Shown here: one piece after another, positions 34,353 to 44,020 of the stretch
How the letters are laid out: each line of letters begins with the position of its first letter
How positions within the stretch are numbered: position 1 is the stretch's first letter
From: Quadrisphaera sp. RL12-1S
GTDB taxonomy: Bacteria; Actinomycetota; Actinomycetes; Actinomycetales; Quadrisphaeraceae
Length of the DNA: 64,000 nucleotides
Assembly: GCF_014270065.1 (NCBI RefSeq)
Contig: NZ_JACNME010000003.1
Location: forward strand, 124,001 to 188,000
Direction: 5' to 3'
Notes under the pieces: generated by a model
What the model was told of the DNA's origin: nothing
What the model saw: only the letters and a program-made list of their open reading frames with translations
Database searches by the model: none
Made by a program: the position numbers and the translations under genes

Positions 34353-34394
34353 GCGAGGGGGGACCCACCGCGGGTGCGGTGCGTCCCCCCTCGC
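34353..34394. terminator. Terminator after the chemoreceptor gene
   Basis: GCGAGGGGGGAC and GTCCCCCCTCGC pair outside an inner ACCGC/GCGGT extension. It starts 10 bp beyond the stop of the minus-strand chemoreceptor gene. Confidence 0.75.
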
Positions 34395-34403
34395 ATGACC
34401 GGC

Positions 34404-35984
34404 TCAGTGCTTGAACCGACCGACCAGGCCGTCGAGGGTGGCCGCCATCTTCGACAGCTCCGCCACGGCGGCGCGGGTCTCCCCGAGGCCTCGGCTGGTG
34501 GAGGAGATGGCCCCGGCTACGGTGTCGAGGCTGGCGGCGAAGGTCGACGTGCCTGCGGAGGCGTCGGAGATCGCACGGCTCATCTCCGTGGTGGTAGCCG
34601 CCTGCTGCTCCACCGCGGCCGAGATGGTCATCTGGAACTCGTTGATCCGGCCGATGATCTGGGTGATCTCGGCGATCGCTGCCACGGCCGAGTCCGTGGA
34701 GGCCTGGATCTGGGTGATCCTGGTGGTGATGTCGGAGGTGGCGCGGGCGGTGCCCTGCGCCAGGTCCTTGACCTCGCTGGCCACCACCGCGAAGCCCTTT
34801 CCGGCCTCTCCGGCGCGAGCGGCCTCGATGGTGGCGTTGAGGGCCAGCAGGTTGGTCTGCTCGGCGATGGAAGTGATGACCTTGACGACGTCGCCGATCT
34901 CCCGGCTGGACGCACCGAGCGAGCTGATGGTGGCGCTGGTGGCCTCGGCAGCAGCCACCGCCTGCGCGGTGACCTCCGCGGCGCGGCTGGTGCTGCGGGC
35001 GATCTCCTCGATGGAGGCGCGCATCTCCTCGGCGCCCGCGGAGACGGTCTCGACGCTGCCTGCCACCGAGCCCGCGGTGCTGGTGGCGGCCCCGGCCTGA
35101 GCGGCGGCCTGCTGCGCACCGCTGTCGATCATCGACGAGGTCGCAGCGAGCTCCTCGCTGGCCGCGGCGACCGCCTGTGCGCTGGCGGCCGCCGAGGCGA
35201 TGGTCACCCGGATCGTCTCCACGAAGCGGTTGAAGGCCCGGGTGACGGCGCCGAACTCGTCGGTGCGGGACTCGTCGAGGCGGGCCGTCAGGTCACCGTC
35301 ACCGCTGGCGACCCCCTCCAGCCCGTCCCCCAGCGCGCGCAGCGGCCGGCGGATGCTGCGCGTCACGACGACGGCGATGGCGGTGAACGCCACCGCGCCC
35401 GCGAGCGTGCCCACCACCACCAGCAGCACAGCGCTGCGCCGGGCGCTGTCGGAGGCGGACTGCCGCACGCCCAGCAGCGAGGACTCCTCCTCGCGCATCT
35501 GCGCGGCGGTCGCGCGGATCTGGTCCATGACCTGCTTGCCCGCGCCGGCCACGACCACCGTCTGCGCCGAGGTGAAGCCCTGGGTGCGGCGCAGGTCGAT
35601 CGTCTGCTGCATCTCGGCGTACTTGCTGTCGATGAGGGGGCGGATCGACGCCACCCGCGCCTGCTGCCGCGGGTTGTCCGCCGTGAGGGTGGCGATGGTG
35701 TCCAGCTGAGCGGCGGTCTCCGCCTTCGCGGCCGTGAACGGAGCGAGGTAGGCGTCATCACCGGTGATGACGTAGCCGCGCTGACCGGTCTCGGCGTCGG
35801 TGAGGCTGCTGCCCAGCGCGTCCACGGCGGCGAGGACCTTGTAGGTGTGGGTCACCATGCCCTGGTTGGCGTGCAGCGCCTCCGTGAAGTGGAGCGCGAA
35901 GCCGCCGAGCGTGCCCAGCAGGATCGTGGCGAGGGTGAAGCCGGCTGCGAGGCGGCGGCCGACGGTCCAGTGGAGGCCTGACAA
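34404..35984 (-). CDS. Methyl-accepting chemotaxis protein with CHASE3-type sensor
   Basis: 526 residues from TTG 35984, chosen because AAGGGGAT lies upstream and the membrane segment starts right after. Order: membrane helix 1 ([20 protein letters not shown]), CHASE3-like extracellular domain ([23 protein letters not shown]), membrane helix 2 ([23 protein letters not shown]), HAMP ([24 protein letters not shown]) and a long signalling coiled coil with the tip [37 protein letters not shown]. It signals to CheA/CheW. No other chemotaxis gene is in the window, but its presence implies motility or a chemosensory pathway. Confidence 0.92.
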   Translation of the reverse strand: MSGLHWTVGRRLAAGFTLATILLGTLGGFALHFTEALHANQGMVTHTYKVLAAVDALGSSLTDAETGQRGYVITGDDAYLAPFTAAKAETAAQLDTIATLTADNPRQQARVASIRPLIDSKYAEMQQTIDLRRTQGFTSAQTVVVAGAGKQVMDQIRATAAQMREEESSLLGVRQSASDSARRSAVLLVVVGTLAGAVAFTAIAVVVTRSIRRPLRALGDGLEGVASGDGDLTARLDESRTDEFGAVTRAFNRFVETIRVTIASAAASAQAVAAASEELAATSSMIDSGAQQAAAQAGAATSTAGSVAGSVETVSAGAEEMRASIEEIARSTSRAAEVTAQAVAAAEATSATISSLGASSREIGDVVKVITSIAEQTNLLALNATIEAARAGEAGKGFAVVASEVKDLAQGTARATSDITTRITQIQASTDSAVAAIAEITQIIGRINEFQMTISAAVEQQAATTTEMSRAISDASAGTSTFAASLDTVAGAISSTSRGLGETRAAVAELSKMAATLDGLVGRFKH

Positions 35985-36090
35985 CGGATCCCCTTCGAGG
36001 TGGCGCCCGTGGGGCCCGGTGCCGGGCCCAGGCGGCACGACGTGCCGTCAGCCTCCCCTTCGGAGGGCGCGGTCACCGCCTTGACGCCCT

Positions 36091-39000
36091 TCACCCCTCG
36101 CCGTCGGAAGTCAGGACCAAGGTCCCTGCCACCAGGGCCTCGAGACCCCGAGCGTCGAGGAGGTCCGCCGGGCGGCTCGTGGTGCCGGTGGCGGCGTAGA
36201 AGAACGCGGCACCCACCTGCTCCAGCGGCACGTCCTTCCAGCGCGACCACGCCAACCGGTACACGGCCAGCTGCACCGCCGCGGCGCGGGCCGCCTCCCC
36301 GGTGGGCGGGCGCCCGGTCTTCCAGTCGACGACGTCGACGCCGCCGCCCTCGTCGGCCGGACGCGGGAAGACGGCGTCCACCCGGCAGCGCACGACGAGC
36401 CCGGCGACCGGCGTCTCCAGGTCCACCTCGACGGCCACCGGCTCCCGGCTCGCCCACTCCGAGGCGAGGAAGCTGGCCTGCAGGGCCGCGAGCTCCTCCT
36501 CGTCGGCGCCGAGCGGCCCGAGGCCGTCGCCGTCGGTCAGGTCGTCGGCCTCGGCGTCGGGGCCCAGCAGCTCGTCGACGTCGAGGAGGGCGGCCGAGCG
36601 GAACCGCTCCTCCAGCCAGGCGTGGAAGGCGACACCGCGACGCGTGGCCACCCGCGGCTGCACCGGCACGGGACGGCGGACCGCCAGCGCGAGCGCCGCC
36701 GGGTCGGCGGCGAGCTGCACCAGGCGGGAGGCCGACAGGTGGGCCGGCAGCTCCACGTCGGGGCTGCCGCCCGCGTCGCCGCGGGCCCGCTCCGCCAGCA
36801 GCGCCTCCACCTCCTCGGCCCAGGGGCCGCCCGCGCCGTGGGGCTGGGGCGCCGCGCCGTCGTCCACCGCGAGCGCCACCGCCGCCTCGCGCACCGCTGC
36901 CGCCGCGGCCTCGAGGGCGGGGCGGCGAGGGCCGAGCGGGTCGAACGGCCAGCTGGCGCGGCGGGGCTCGCGCAGCTCGGGGTTCTCCGCCTCCTCGGGG
37001 GCCTCGGGCAGCTCCGGGACCTCGTCGGCGCTCCCGCCGTGCCCCGGCGCGAGCGCGCGCAGGTGCTCCACCACCTCCACGAGGAACGCCGACGGCAGGC
37101 GCTCCTTCTTGCGCTCCCCGCCCCACCAGGCGCCGCTGAGCAGCAGCAGCGAGCGGGCGCGGGTGAGCGCCACGTACGCGAGGCGCCGCTCCTCGGCGCG
37201 GTGCGCGTGCGCGCACTGCTCGGCGTACGCGGCGCGCTCGGCCTCGGCGCCCTTGGCGTCGAGCGCGGCCTCCCAGCCCAGGTGGGGCAGCGAGTCGGCG
37301 TCTCCGCGCAGCGGGTGCGGCAGCACGCCGAGGCCGGACAGCCAGCCCTGCGAGGTGCGGGGCCTGGTGGGGAAGCCGTTCTCGGCGAGCCCGGCGACGG
37401 CCACGACGTCCCACTCCAGCCCCTTGGAGGCGTGCACGGTGAGCAGCTGCACCGCGGAGCGGCTGGGCTCGGTGCCCTCCTCGCCGCCGTCGCCCAGGCC
37501 GGGGACGGGGTCGTCGGCCTCCGTCGAGGCCTGGTCGAGGCCGTGCTCGTGCTCCTCGGCCAGGGCGAGCCAGGCCAGGAACGCCCGCAGGGAGGACCGG
37601 TGCGACGTGCCGGCCCCGGTGGCCGCGGTGAACGAGGCCGCCACCTCGGCGAGCGCGTCGAGGCCGGCGCGGGCCGCTGCGGGGCTGCTGCCGTCCAGCG
37701 AGGCGCGGGCGGCGAGCTCGACGTCCAGCAGCAGGGCCCTCTCGACGGCGACGACGAGGTCTGCCAGCGGCAGGTCCAGCTCGCGCAGCCGGCGCAGCAG
37801 CAGCCCCGCCTCCCGGACCCGCTCGCGCGCGGCCTCGGACAGGCGGGCGGCGTCGGCGGTCTCCCAGTCGGCGGGGGGCGGGTCGTCGACCGCGTCGACC
37901 AGGCTGGCCTCCTCGGCCAGCTCCGGCGACGAGGGCTGGCCGTCGGGGCTGGCCTCGGCCCGGGAGCGGCGCGAGGTGGCGCGGCGGCGCGACCAGGCCG
38001 CGAGCACTGCGAGGTCACGGGCGCCGAGGCGCCAGCGCGGTCCGGTGAGCAGACGGACCACCGCGTCACCGCGGGTCGGGTCGGCGACGGCGCGCAGCGC
38101 GGAGACGACGTCCACGACCTCCGGCCGCAGCAGCAGCCCTCCGAGGCCGACCACCTCCACCGGGACTCCGCGGGCGCGCAGCGCCTCCTCCAGCAGGGGG
38201 AACTGGGAGCGCGCGCGGCACAGCACGGCGGCGGTGCGCCGCTGGTCCGCGGGCAGGCGGGCGTCGGCGTGCCAGACCACCGCGATCCGGTCGGCCAGGA
38301 GCGCAGCCTCCTCCCCCGCCGTCTGCGCCCACGCGACCTCCACGCGACCGTCGCCGGCGCCCGGGCGCGGCCCGAGCACGGGCAGCGGCAGGCGCGAGGC
38401 GGCCCGCAGCGGCTGGGCGACGACGGCGGCGGCGTCGAGCACGGCGACGTCGTTGCGCCAGCTCGTCGAGAGCGCCAGGTGCGCGGCCGCCGCGCCGTCG
38501 GAGCGGCGGAAGCGGGTGGGGAACGCCTGCAGGCCCCCGGCGCTCGCACCGCGCCAGCCGTAGATGGCCTGGTGGGGGTCGCCGACGGCGGTGACCGGGT
38601 GCCCGCCCCCGAACAGGCGGGACAGCAGCTCGGCCTGGGCGGTGGAGGTGTCCTGGTACTCGTCGAGCAGCACCACGCCCCAGCGGGCCCGCTCCAGCGC
38701 GGCGACGGCCGGCACCTCCGCGGCGATGCGCGCGGCCAGGCGCACCTGGTCGCCGTGGTCGAGCACTCCGAGCTCCCGCTTGCGCTCGGCGTAGCGGCGC
38801 AGCAGCGGGAGCACCCGGCGCCGCTGCGCGAGCACCGCCAGCGCCTTGGCGGCCGGGGCGGGCAGCTTGCCGGGCAGGGCGCTGATGCGCTGCACCACGG
38901 CCGCCAGCGTCGCGTCGACGGCGTCGACGTCCACGAGGTGCTCGGCGCACTCCCCGGCCAGCGCCAGCACGGCGGTGACGACGGTGGACGGGGCGGCGTC

Positions 39001-39603
39001 GAGGTCTCCGAGACCGTCGGCGCCCGTCCCGTCGGCCGAGTCCACCACGTCCGCCGCCAGCTGCCAGGCGGCCGCCGGCCCGATGAGCTGCGAGCGCGGC
39101 TCCACGCCGATGCGCAGACCGTGGTCGGTCACCAGGCCGGCGGCGTAGGCGTGGTAGGTCGCGACCGTCGGGGAGGCCTCGCCCGCGCCGCCGGCACGGG
39201 CGGCGCCGCTCCCCCGGGGGCCCTCGGCGGTCCCAGGGATCTCGGAGGCCGCCGGCAGGGGCAGCAGACCGGCCCGGTCGAGGGCCGCGAGCCGCAGCCT
39301 GACGCGCTCGGCCAGCTCCCCCGCGGCCTTGCGCGTGAAGGTCAGGCCGAGCACGCGCTCGGGCTCGACGAGCCCGTTGGCCACCAGCCACACCACGCGC
39401 GCCGCCATCGTCTCGGTCTTGCCCGAGCCCGCCCCGGCCACCACGAGCAGCGGCGCCAGCGGCGCCTCGATGACCGCGGTCTGCTCCGGCGTCGGCGGGT
39501 GCTGGCCGAGCGCTGAGGCGATGTCGGCGGCGCTCAGCCCCTGCGGCGGGCCGGACGCCTGGACGGGTGCGGCCGTCGTCGTCGTGGTCTCCGCGGTGCT
39601 CAC
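36091..39603 (-). CDS. adnB: AdnB-like helicase-nuclease subunit
   Basis: 1170 residues from GTG 39603, overlapping the upstream adnA-like stop (GTGA). UvrD-type motor: Walker A VVAGAGSGKTETMAARV near residue 52, VLLDEYQDTSTAQAELL, VGDPHQAIYGWRGAS, LLTVHASKGLEWDVVAVAGL and YVALTRARSLLLLS. The C-terminus is a RecB-like nuclease: RRGVAFHAWLEERF, VVRCRVDAVFPRP and VDVVDWKTGRP with the Asp...Asp-x-Lys metal site. It is the lead motor of the heterodimer that resects double-strand breaks in place of RecBCD/AddAB. An acidic, low-complexity insert lies in the 2A/2B region. Confidence 0.92.
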   Translation of the reverse strand: MSTAETTTTTAAPVQASGPPQGLSAADIASALGQHPPTPEQTAVIEAPLAPLLVVAGAGSGKTETMAARVVWLVANGLVEPERVLGLTFTRKAAGELAERVRLRLAALDRAGLLPLPAASEIPGTAEGPRGSGAARAGGAGEASPTVATYHAYAAGLVTDHGLRIGVEPRSQLIGPAAAWQLAADVVDSADGTGADGLGDLDAAPSTVVTAVLALAGECAEHLVDVDAVDATLAAVVQRISALPGKLPAPAAKALAVLAQRRRVLPLLRRYAERKRELGVLDHGDQVRLAARIAAEVPAVAALERARWGVVLLDEYQDTSTAQAELLSRLFGGGHPVTAVGDPHQAIYGWRGASAGGLQAFPTRFRRSDGAAAAHLALSTSWRNDVAVLDAAAVVAQPLRAASRLPLPVLGPRPGAGDGRVEVAWAQTAGEEAALLADRIAVVWHADARLPADQRRTAAVLCRARSQFPLLEEALRARGVPVEVVGLGGLLLRPEVVDVVSALRAVADPTRGDAVVRLLTGPRWRLGARDLAVLAAWSRRRATSRRSRAEASPDGQPSSPELAEEASLVDAVDDPPPADWETADAARLSEAARERVREAGLLLRRLRELDLPLADLVVAVERALLLDVELAARASLDGSSPAAARAGLDALAEVAASFTAATGAGTSHRSSLRAFLAWLALAEEHEHGLDQASTEADDPVPGLGDGGEEGTEPSRSAVQLLTVHASKGLEWDVVAVAGLAENGFPTRPRTSQGWLSGLGVLPHPLRGDADSLPHLGWEAALDAKGAEAERAAYAEQCAHAHRAEERRLAYVALTRARSLLLLSGAWWGGERKKERLPSAFLVEVVEHLRALAPGHGGSADEVPELPEAPEEAENPELREPRRASWPFDPLGPRRPALEAAAAAVREAAVALAVDDGAAPQPHGAGGPWAEEVEALLAERARGDAGGSPDVELPAHLSASRLVQLAADPAALALAVRRPVPVQPRVATRRGVAFHAWLEERFRSAALLDVDELLGPDAEADDLTDGDGLGPLGADEEELAALQASFLASEWASREPVAVEVDLETPVAGLVVRCRVDAVFPRPADEGGGVDVVDWKTGRPPTGEAARAAAVQLAVYRLAWSRWKDVPLEQVGAAFFYAATGTTSRPADLLDARGLEALVAGTLVLTSDGEG

Positions 39604-42600
39604 CGGACGCAGCCGCCCTCGGGGCGCAGCGGGCAGCTGGTGCGCACGGGGCACGTCGAGCACAGGTCGTTGGCGACCGCGTCGAAGGCGCTGGCCGCCA
39701 TGCCGTCGGCGGTGCGCTGCAGCAGGTCGTGCGCCCACTGCGGGTCGGCGGCGTCGGCGAGGCGCTCCTGCGCCTGCACGCCCGGCTTGGCGCGGGTGCC
39801 GCCCAGCTGCACCAGGGCGGCGCCGCCGCTGCGCTCGCCCTCGCCGAGGGCGCCGGAGTCCACCACGGCCTGGTACAGCCCCAGCTGCGGGTGGGCGGCG
39901 AGCTCGTCGGCCTTGGGCGCGCGGGCACCGGTCTTGAGGTCCACCACGCGCAGCGACCCGTCGGGCTCGCGCTCCAGCCGGTCGAGCCGGCCCCTGACGA
40001 GGGCGCGGCCGATGGCGGCGTCCACCTCCACCTCCACGCCGGCGAGGGTGCGCCCCGCGGCGCGGGCGTCGAGCACGTAGGCGGCCAGCAGGCGCACCAT
40101 CCGGTCGGCCTTGCGCCGCTCGCGCTGGCCCACCCAGGTGTCGGGCAGGCCGAGGGTCGGCCACAGCTCGTCCAGGCGGGAGGCCATCTCGGCGTGGCTG
40201 CCCTCGGGCAGCTCCTGGGCGATGCGGTGCACGAGGTTGCCCACGCCCTGCTGCAGCGAGTCGGCCGGGCGCCCGCCGCTGGCCTCCAGGAGCCAGCGCA
40301 GGCCGCACCGGCCGAAGGCCTCCACCGCGGACGGGCTGACCGGGACCGGCTGGTCGGGGTCCCGCAGGGGCGCCGCGTCGGAGACCGGCGGCAGGCCGTA
40401 CCAGTCGCGGGGGTCCGCGCCGGGCACGCCCGCGGCGGCGAGACGGGCCAGCGCGGCGGCGGCGTGGTCGAGCCGGGCCTGGTCGACGCTCGTCCCGGTG
40501 CTGTCCCGCGCGCCCACCGGGGTCAGCAGCACCGAGCGCAGCTCGGCCACGAGCGCGGGCAGCGTGGTGGCGCGCGGGACTGCGCTCAGCGGCCGCTCGG
40601 CGTCGGCGCCGGACGCGCCCTCGGCGGGGGGCTCGGGCGGGCAGACGAGGTCGAGGAAGGGCGAGGGCCGCTCGTCCTCGCTGCGCACCGCCGTCACCAC
40701 CACGCGGCGCCGCGCGCGGGAGACGGCCACCTGCAGGAGGCGGTGCTCGTCGTCGAGGACCTGCCGGCGCGCCGCGGCGGTCGCGGCGGAGGCGGCGACC
40801 GGCTCGTCCGCGGACACGCGCCCGGACAGCACGTCCGCCAGCTCCGGCGCCCCCAGCAGCGATCCGCGCAGGCGGGTGTCGGGCCAGGCGCCCTCCTGCA
40901 GCCCCGGGACGACCACCACCTCCCACTCCCGCCCGGCTGCCGCCGTGGGCGTGAGCAGCTCCACCGCTCCGGCACCCGTGGCGCGCGCGGCCAGGGAGTC
41001 GGCCGGGACGTCCTGCGCCTGCAGGTGCTCGAGGAAGCGCTGCGGAGGCGACCCCGGCTCCCGCTCCTCGTAGCGGGAGGCGGCGTCGAAGAGGGCGACG
41101 ACGGCGTCGAGGTCGCGGTCGGCCAGCGCCGCCGCGGACTCCGCGCCCAGCCCGGACGCCGAGGGGGCCGCGAGCGCCCGCGCGCGCCACCGCTCCGCGA
41201 GCCCCGTGCTGGCCCACAGGGCCCACAGCACCTCCTCGGCGCTGCCGCCCGCCTGCGCGGCGGCGCGGCCGGCGGCGAGCACCTTGGCGACGTGCCACGC
41301 GGGCCGCGCTGCTCGCGCCGGGAGGTCAGGCCAGCGCTCGGGGTGCAGGACGACGTCGACGAGCAGCGCGTCGCTGCTGCGCTGCACCGCCGGTGGGCCG
41401 CCGGGCAGGGGGTCGGTGAGTCGCTGCCGCTCGGCGGCCAGCAGCACCTGGCGCAGCCGGCGCAGCGCCAGCGGGTCCGCCCCGCCGACGGGAGGGGCGA
41501 GCAGGGTGAGCACGTCGTCGACGGTGACCTGCTCCTCCTCGGACAGGACCAGGCGCAGGGCGACCAGCAGCGGCACCACGGCGGGCTCAGCGCGCACGGG
41601 CACCTCGGCGGGCGGGACGACGACGGGCACGCCCGCCCGTCCCAGCTCGCGGCGCAGCGTGCCGGTGCCCCCGGCGCTGCGGACCACCACCGCCATGGCG
41701 CGCCAGGGGGTGCCGGCGCGGACGTGCTCCTCGCGCAGCAGCGCGGCCACGAGCGCGGCCTCCTGCGCGGGGGTGGGCAGCAGGTGGGCCTCGACGCTGC
41801 CGTCCTCGGCGGTGGCGGCGGGCTCGGCGTCGCGGTGGGCCACCGCGCCCGCGCTGCCGGTGCGCCGCGCCACCCGCACCGACGCGGCGGCCACCGACCG
41901 GGCCGAGCGCCAGCGCGTCGGGAGCACGGCGAGCGGCGCCGGACCGGACGGACCCGCGAACCGCTCGGGGGCGCCGGCCAGGAGCGTCGGGTCGCCGCCG
42001 CGGAACGTCGTGGTGGTGGTGTCGGGGTCTCCCAGGAGCAGCAGGTCGCCGCCGCGTCCGGCGAGCAGGTCGAGCAGCTCGGCGGTGGCGGCGGTGGACT
42101 CGTGGTGGTCGTCGACGGCGACCAGCGACAGCCGCGCTCGCTCGGCGGCGAGCAGCTCCGGGTCTGCCCGCAGGGCGGCGCAGGCGTCGTGGACGATGGC
42201 CGCCGGGTCGTGCGCGCCCGGGCTGGCCAGTGCTGTGACCTGCAGGTACTCCGCGAGGACCACGGCGGCGGCGCGCCAGGCGGGGCGGGCGTGCGCGTCG
42301 GCGAGGCGGGCGAGCTCGCGCGGGCCGAGCCCGCGCTCGAGGGCGCGCATGAGCAGGTCGCGCAGCTCCCCGCGGAACGCCGGGACCCCGCGGACCGCCG
42401 CGGCGACGTCGTCCGGCCACGGCGGGACGGGCGCGTCGCCGTCGTCGTGGCCGCGGAGCAGCTCGGCGAGCACCTGGTCCTGCTCGGGGCCGGTGAGCAG
42501 CCGCGGCGCGGGACCCCCGGACGCCTGGGCGGCGCGGCGCAGCAGCGCCCACGCGAGGGAGGGCGGCGTGCGGACGAGCGCCTCGGTGGTGGTGCGGCCC

Positions 42601-42902
42601 AGGCGGGAGCTCACGCGGTCGCGCAGGGACGCCGCCGCGCGGCGGGAGGGGGCCAGCACGAGCAGCGAGGACGGGTCGGCGCCGTCGCGCTCGACCCGGG
42701 TGACCAGCGCCTCCAGCAGCGCCGTCGTCTTGCCGGTGCCGGGTGCCCCGAGGACGACGAGGGGCCCGCCGCCGACGGGGTGCTCGGCCACGCGGCGCTG
42801 CACGGCGTCGAGCTGTGGCGCAGCGGACGCGCCGCTCGTCGTCGTCGTGGTCGTGGCCGACGACGACGCGCGCACGAAGCGCGGCGCGGCGACGGCGGTC
42901 AT
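39600..42902 (-). CDS. adnA: AdnA-like helicase-nuclease subunit
   Basis: 1100 residues from ATG 42902. Walker A VVLGAPGTGKTTALLEA near residue 50; the Walker B position reads VAVDDHHESTAATAELL in place of the DEYQD type, and motif III as GDPDTTTTTFRGG, so the motor looks divergent. The RecB-like nuclease is at the C-terminus (VRGRLDRLEREPDGSLRVVDLKTGARAP), framed by one Cys (FGRCGLRWLLE) and a final CSTCPVRTSC cluster, as expected for an iron-sulfur-stabilised nuclease. It works with AdnB in break resection. An inverted repeat TGGCACG-AC-CGTGCCA overlaps the start codon (42902-42917). Confidence 0.9.
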   Translation of the reverse strand: MTAVAAPRFVRASSSATTTTTTSGASAAPQLDAVQRRVAEHPVGGGPLVVLGAPGTGKTTALLEALVTRVERDGADPSSLLVLAPSRRAAASLRDRVSSRLGRTTTEALVRTPPSLAWALLRRAAQASGGPAPRLLTGPEQDQVLAELLRGHDDGDAPVPPWPDDVAAAVRGVPAFRGELRDLLMRALERGLGPRELARLADAHARPAWRAAAVVLAEYLQVTALASPGAHDPAAIVHDACAALRADPELLAAERARLSLVAVDDHHESTAATAELLDLLAGRGGDLLLLGDPDTTTTTFRGGDPTLLAGAPERFAGPSGPAPLAVLPTRWRSARSVAAASVRVARRTGSAGAVAHRDAEPAATAEDGSVEAHLLPTPAQEAALVAALLREEHVRAGTPWRAMAVVVRSAGGTGTLRRELGRAGVPVVVPPAEVPVRAEPAVVPLLVALRLVLSEEEQVTVDDVLTLLAPPVGGADPLALRRLRQVLLAAERQRLTDPLPGGPPAVQRSSDALLVDVVLHPERWPDLPARAARPAWHVAKVLAAGRAAAQAGGSAEEVLWALWASTGLAERWRARALAAPSASGLGAESAAALADRDLDAVVALFDAASRYEEREPGSPPQRFLEHLQAQDVPADSLAARATGAGAVELLTPTAAAGREWEVVVVPGLQEGAWPDTRLRGSLLGAPELADVLSGRVSADEPVAASAATAAARRQVLDDEHRLLQVAVSRARRRVVVTAVRSEDERPSPFLDLVCPPEPPAEGASGADAERPLSAVPRATTLPALVAELRSVLLTPVGARDSTGTSVDQARLDHAAAALARLAAAGVPGADPRDWYGLPPVSDAAPLRDPDQPVPVSPSAVEAFGRCGLRWLLEASGGRPADSLQQGVGNLVHRIAQELPEGSHAEMASRLDELWPTLGLPDTWVGQRERRKADRMVRLLAAYVLDARAAGRTLAGVEVEVDAAIGRALVRGRLDRLEREPDGSLRVVDLKTGARAPKADELAAHPQLGLYQAVVDSGALGEGERSGGAALVQLGGTRAKPGVQAQERLADAADPQWAHDLLQRTADGMAASAFDAVANDLCSTCPVRTSCPLRPEGGCVR

Positions 42903-42935
42903 GGCACGACCGTGCCACGCACCACCGACAGCCCG

Positions 42936-43898
42936 TCAGACGGGAGAGCCGGGTTCCTCACCGAGGAGCGCCACGCCGAAGCCGGAGACCACCGCCCGCA
43001 CCTCGTCCAGGTAGCCCTGCGCGAGCTCGGTGAGCGGGACGGCGGAGTGGCCGATCCAGCCGATCTCGATGCGCTCGTCGACGTCGAGCGGGACGGCCAC
43101 GATGGACGGGTCGAGGTCGTCGCTGATGATGCCGGTGGAGATCGTGTACCCGTCCAGGCCGATCATGAGGTTGAAGATGGTGGCGCGGTCGGAGACGCGG
43201 ATCTCCCGCGCGCTCGACAGGGTGGAGAGGATCTCCTCGGCGAAGTAGAAGGAGTTGTTCGCGCCCTGGTCGAAGGTGAGGCGCGGCAGGTCCGCCAGGT
43301 CGGCCAGGGTGGCGCGCTCCCGGGCCGCGAGCGGGTTCTTCCGGGAGACGAAGATGTGCGGCTCGGCGAGGAACAGCGGGTGGAACGCGAGCCCGCACTC
43401 GCGCAGCAGCTTGTCGATGACGGCGCGGTTGAAGTCGTTGCGGTAGATGATCCCCAGCTCGCTGCGCAGCGTGCGGACGTCTTCGATGATGTCCCAGGTG
43501 CGGGTCTCCCTCAGGGAGAACTCGTACTGCGCGCCCTCGGTGCGGCGCACCAGCCGCACGAACGCGTCGACCGCGAACGAGTAGTGCTGGGTGGACACCC
43601 CCAGCAGCCGCCGCGACGGGGGCCCGCCGAGGTAGCGCTGCTCCAGCAGCGCCACCTGCTCGACCACCTGCCGGGCGTAGCCGAGGAACTCCGCCCCCTC
43701 GGTGGTGAGGGTGACCCCGCGGGAGGAGCGCACGAGCAGGGGGAAGCCCACCCGCGCCTCGAGCTCCTTCATGGAGGCGGACAGCGTCGGCTGCGCCACG
43801 TAGAGCAGGTCGGCGGCGGCGGAGATCGACCCCTCCGCCGCCACCTCGATGAAGGAGGACAGCTGCTGGAGCGTCACCCCGGTCGCCCGCCTCGCCAT
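42936..43898 (-). CDS. LysR-family regulator divergent from mesX-mesD
   Basis: 320 residues. N-terminal HTH: VTLQQLSSFIEVAAEGSISAAADLLYVAQPTLSASMKELEARVGFPLLVRSSRGVTLTTEGAEFL, then the type-2 periplasmic-binding-like effector domain. The start ATG lies inside a palindrome ATAGTC-TCT-GACTAT, which also carries a perfect TATAGT -10 box 8 nt upstream. It probably controls the divergent methionine synthase genes and itself; the effector may be a methionine-pathway metabolite. It ends 33 bp before adnA and could read into it. Confidence 0.9.
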   Translation of the reverse strand: MARRATGVTLQQLSSFIEVAAEGSISAAADLLYVAQPTLSASMKELEARVGFPLLVRSSRGVTLTTEGAEFLGYARQVVEQVALLEQRYLGGPPSRRLLGVSTQHYSFAVDAFVRLVRRTEGAQYEFSLRETRTWDIIEDVRTLRSELGIIYRNDFNRAVIDKLLRECGLAFHPLFLAEPHIFVSRKNPLAARERATLADLADLPRLTFDQGANNSFYFAEEILSTLSSAREIRVSDRATIFNLMIGLDGYTISTGIISDDLDPSIVAVPLDVDERIEIGWIGHSAVPLTELAQGYLDEVRAVVSGFGVALLGEEPGSPV

Positions 43899-43911
43899 AG
43901 TCTCTGACTAT
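43897..43911. promoter_or_regulatory. Palindromic LysR-type operator overlapping -10 box and start codon
   Basis: ATAGTC-TCT-GACTAT is a perfect 6-3-6 inverted repeat. On the minus strand it contains TATAGT (43912-43907), placed 8 nt before the LysR ATG, consistent with a leaderless, autoregulated promoter. A second short repeat CGTGT...ACACG at 43923-43940 lies on the mesX side. Confidence 0.65.
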
Positions 43912-44020
43912 AGGGAGGGATGCGTGTCTCGTATTACACGATGGCGCGCCTCCACCCCCACGATGAGCGCAGATGACCACGAGACCGGCTCGGACGGTCC
44001 CTGGCTTGGAGTGGGCGCAC

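Noticed and set aside
36039-36090. Riboswitch (cyclic-di-GMP type) before the chemoreceptor gene
   Set aside because: The short gap lacks the conserved core bases and has no room for the fold.
36622-39516. Plus-strand open frame of about 960 codons opposite adnB
   Set aside because: Antisense shadow of a gene with all helicase motifs; no independent start signal or homology.
39567-43907. Very long plus-strand open frame (over 1400 codons) opposite adnA and the LysR gene
   Set aside because: It is the complement of two well-supported genes. Its translation is low-complexity Gly/Arg/His-rich with no domain, a typical artefact of high-GC antisense frames.
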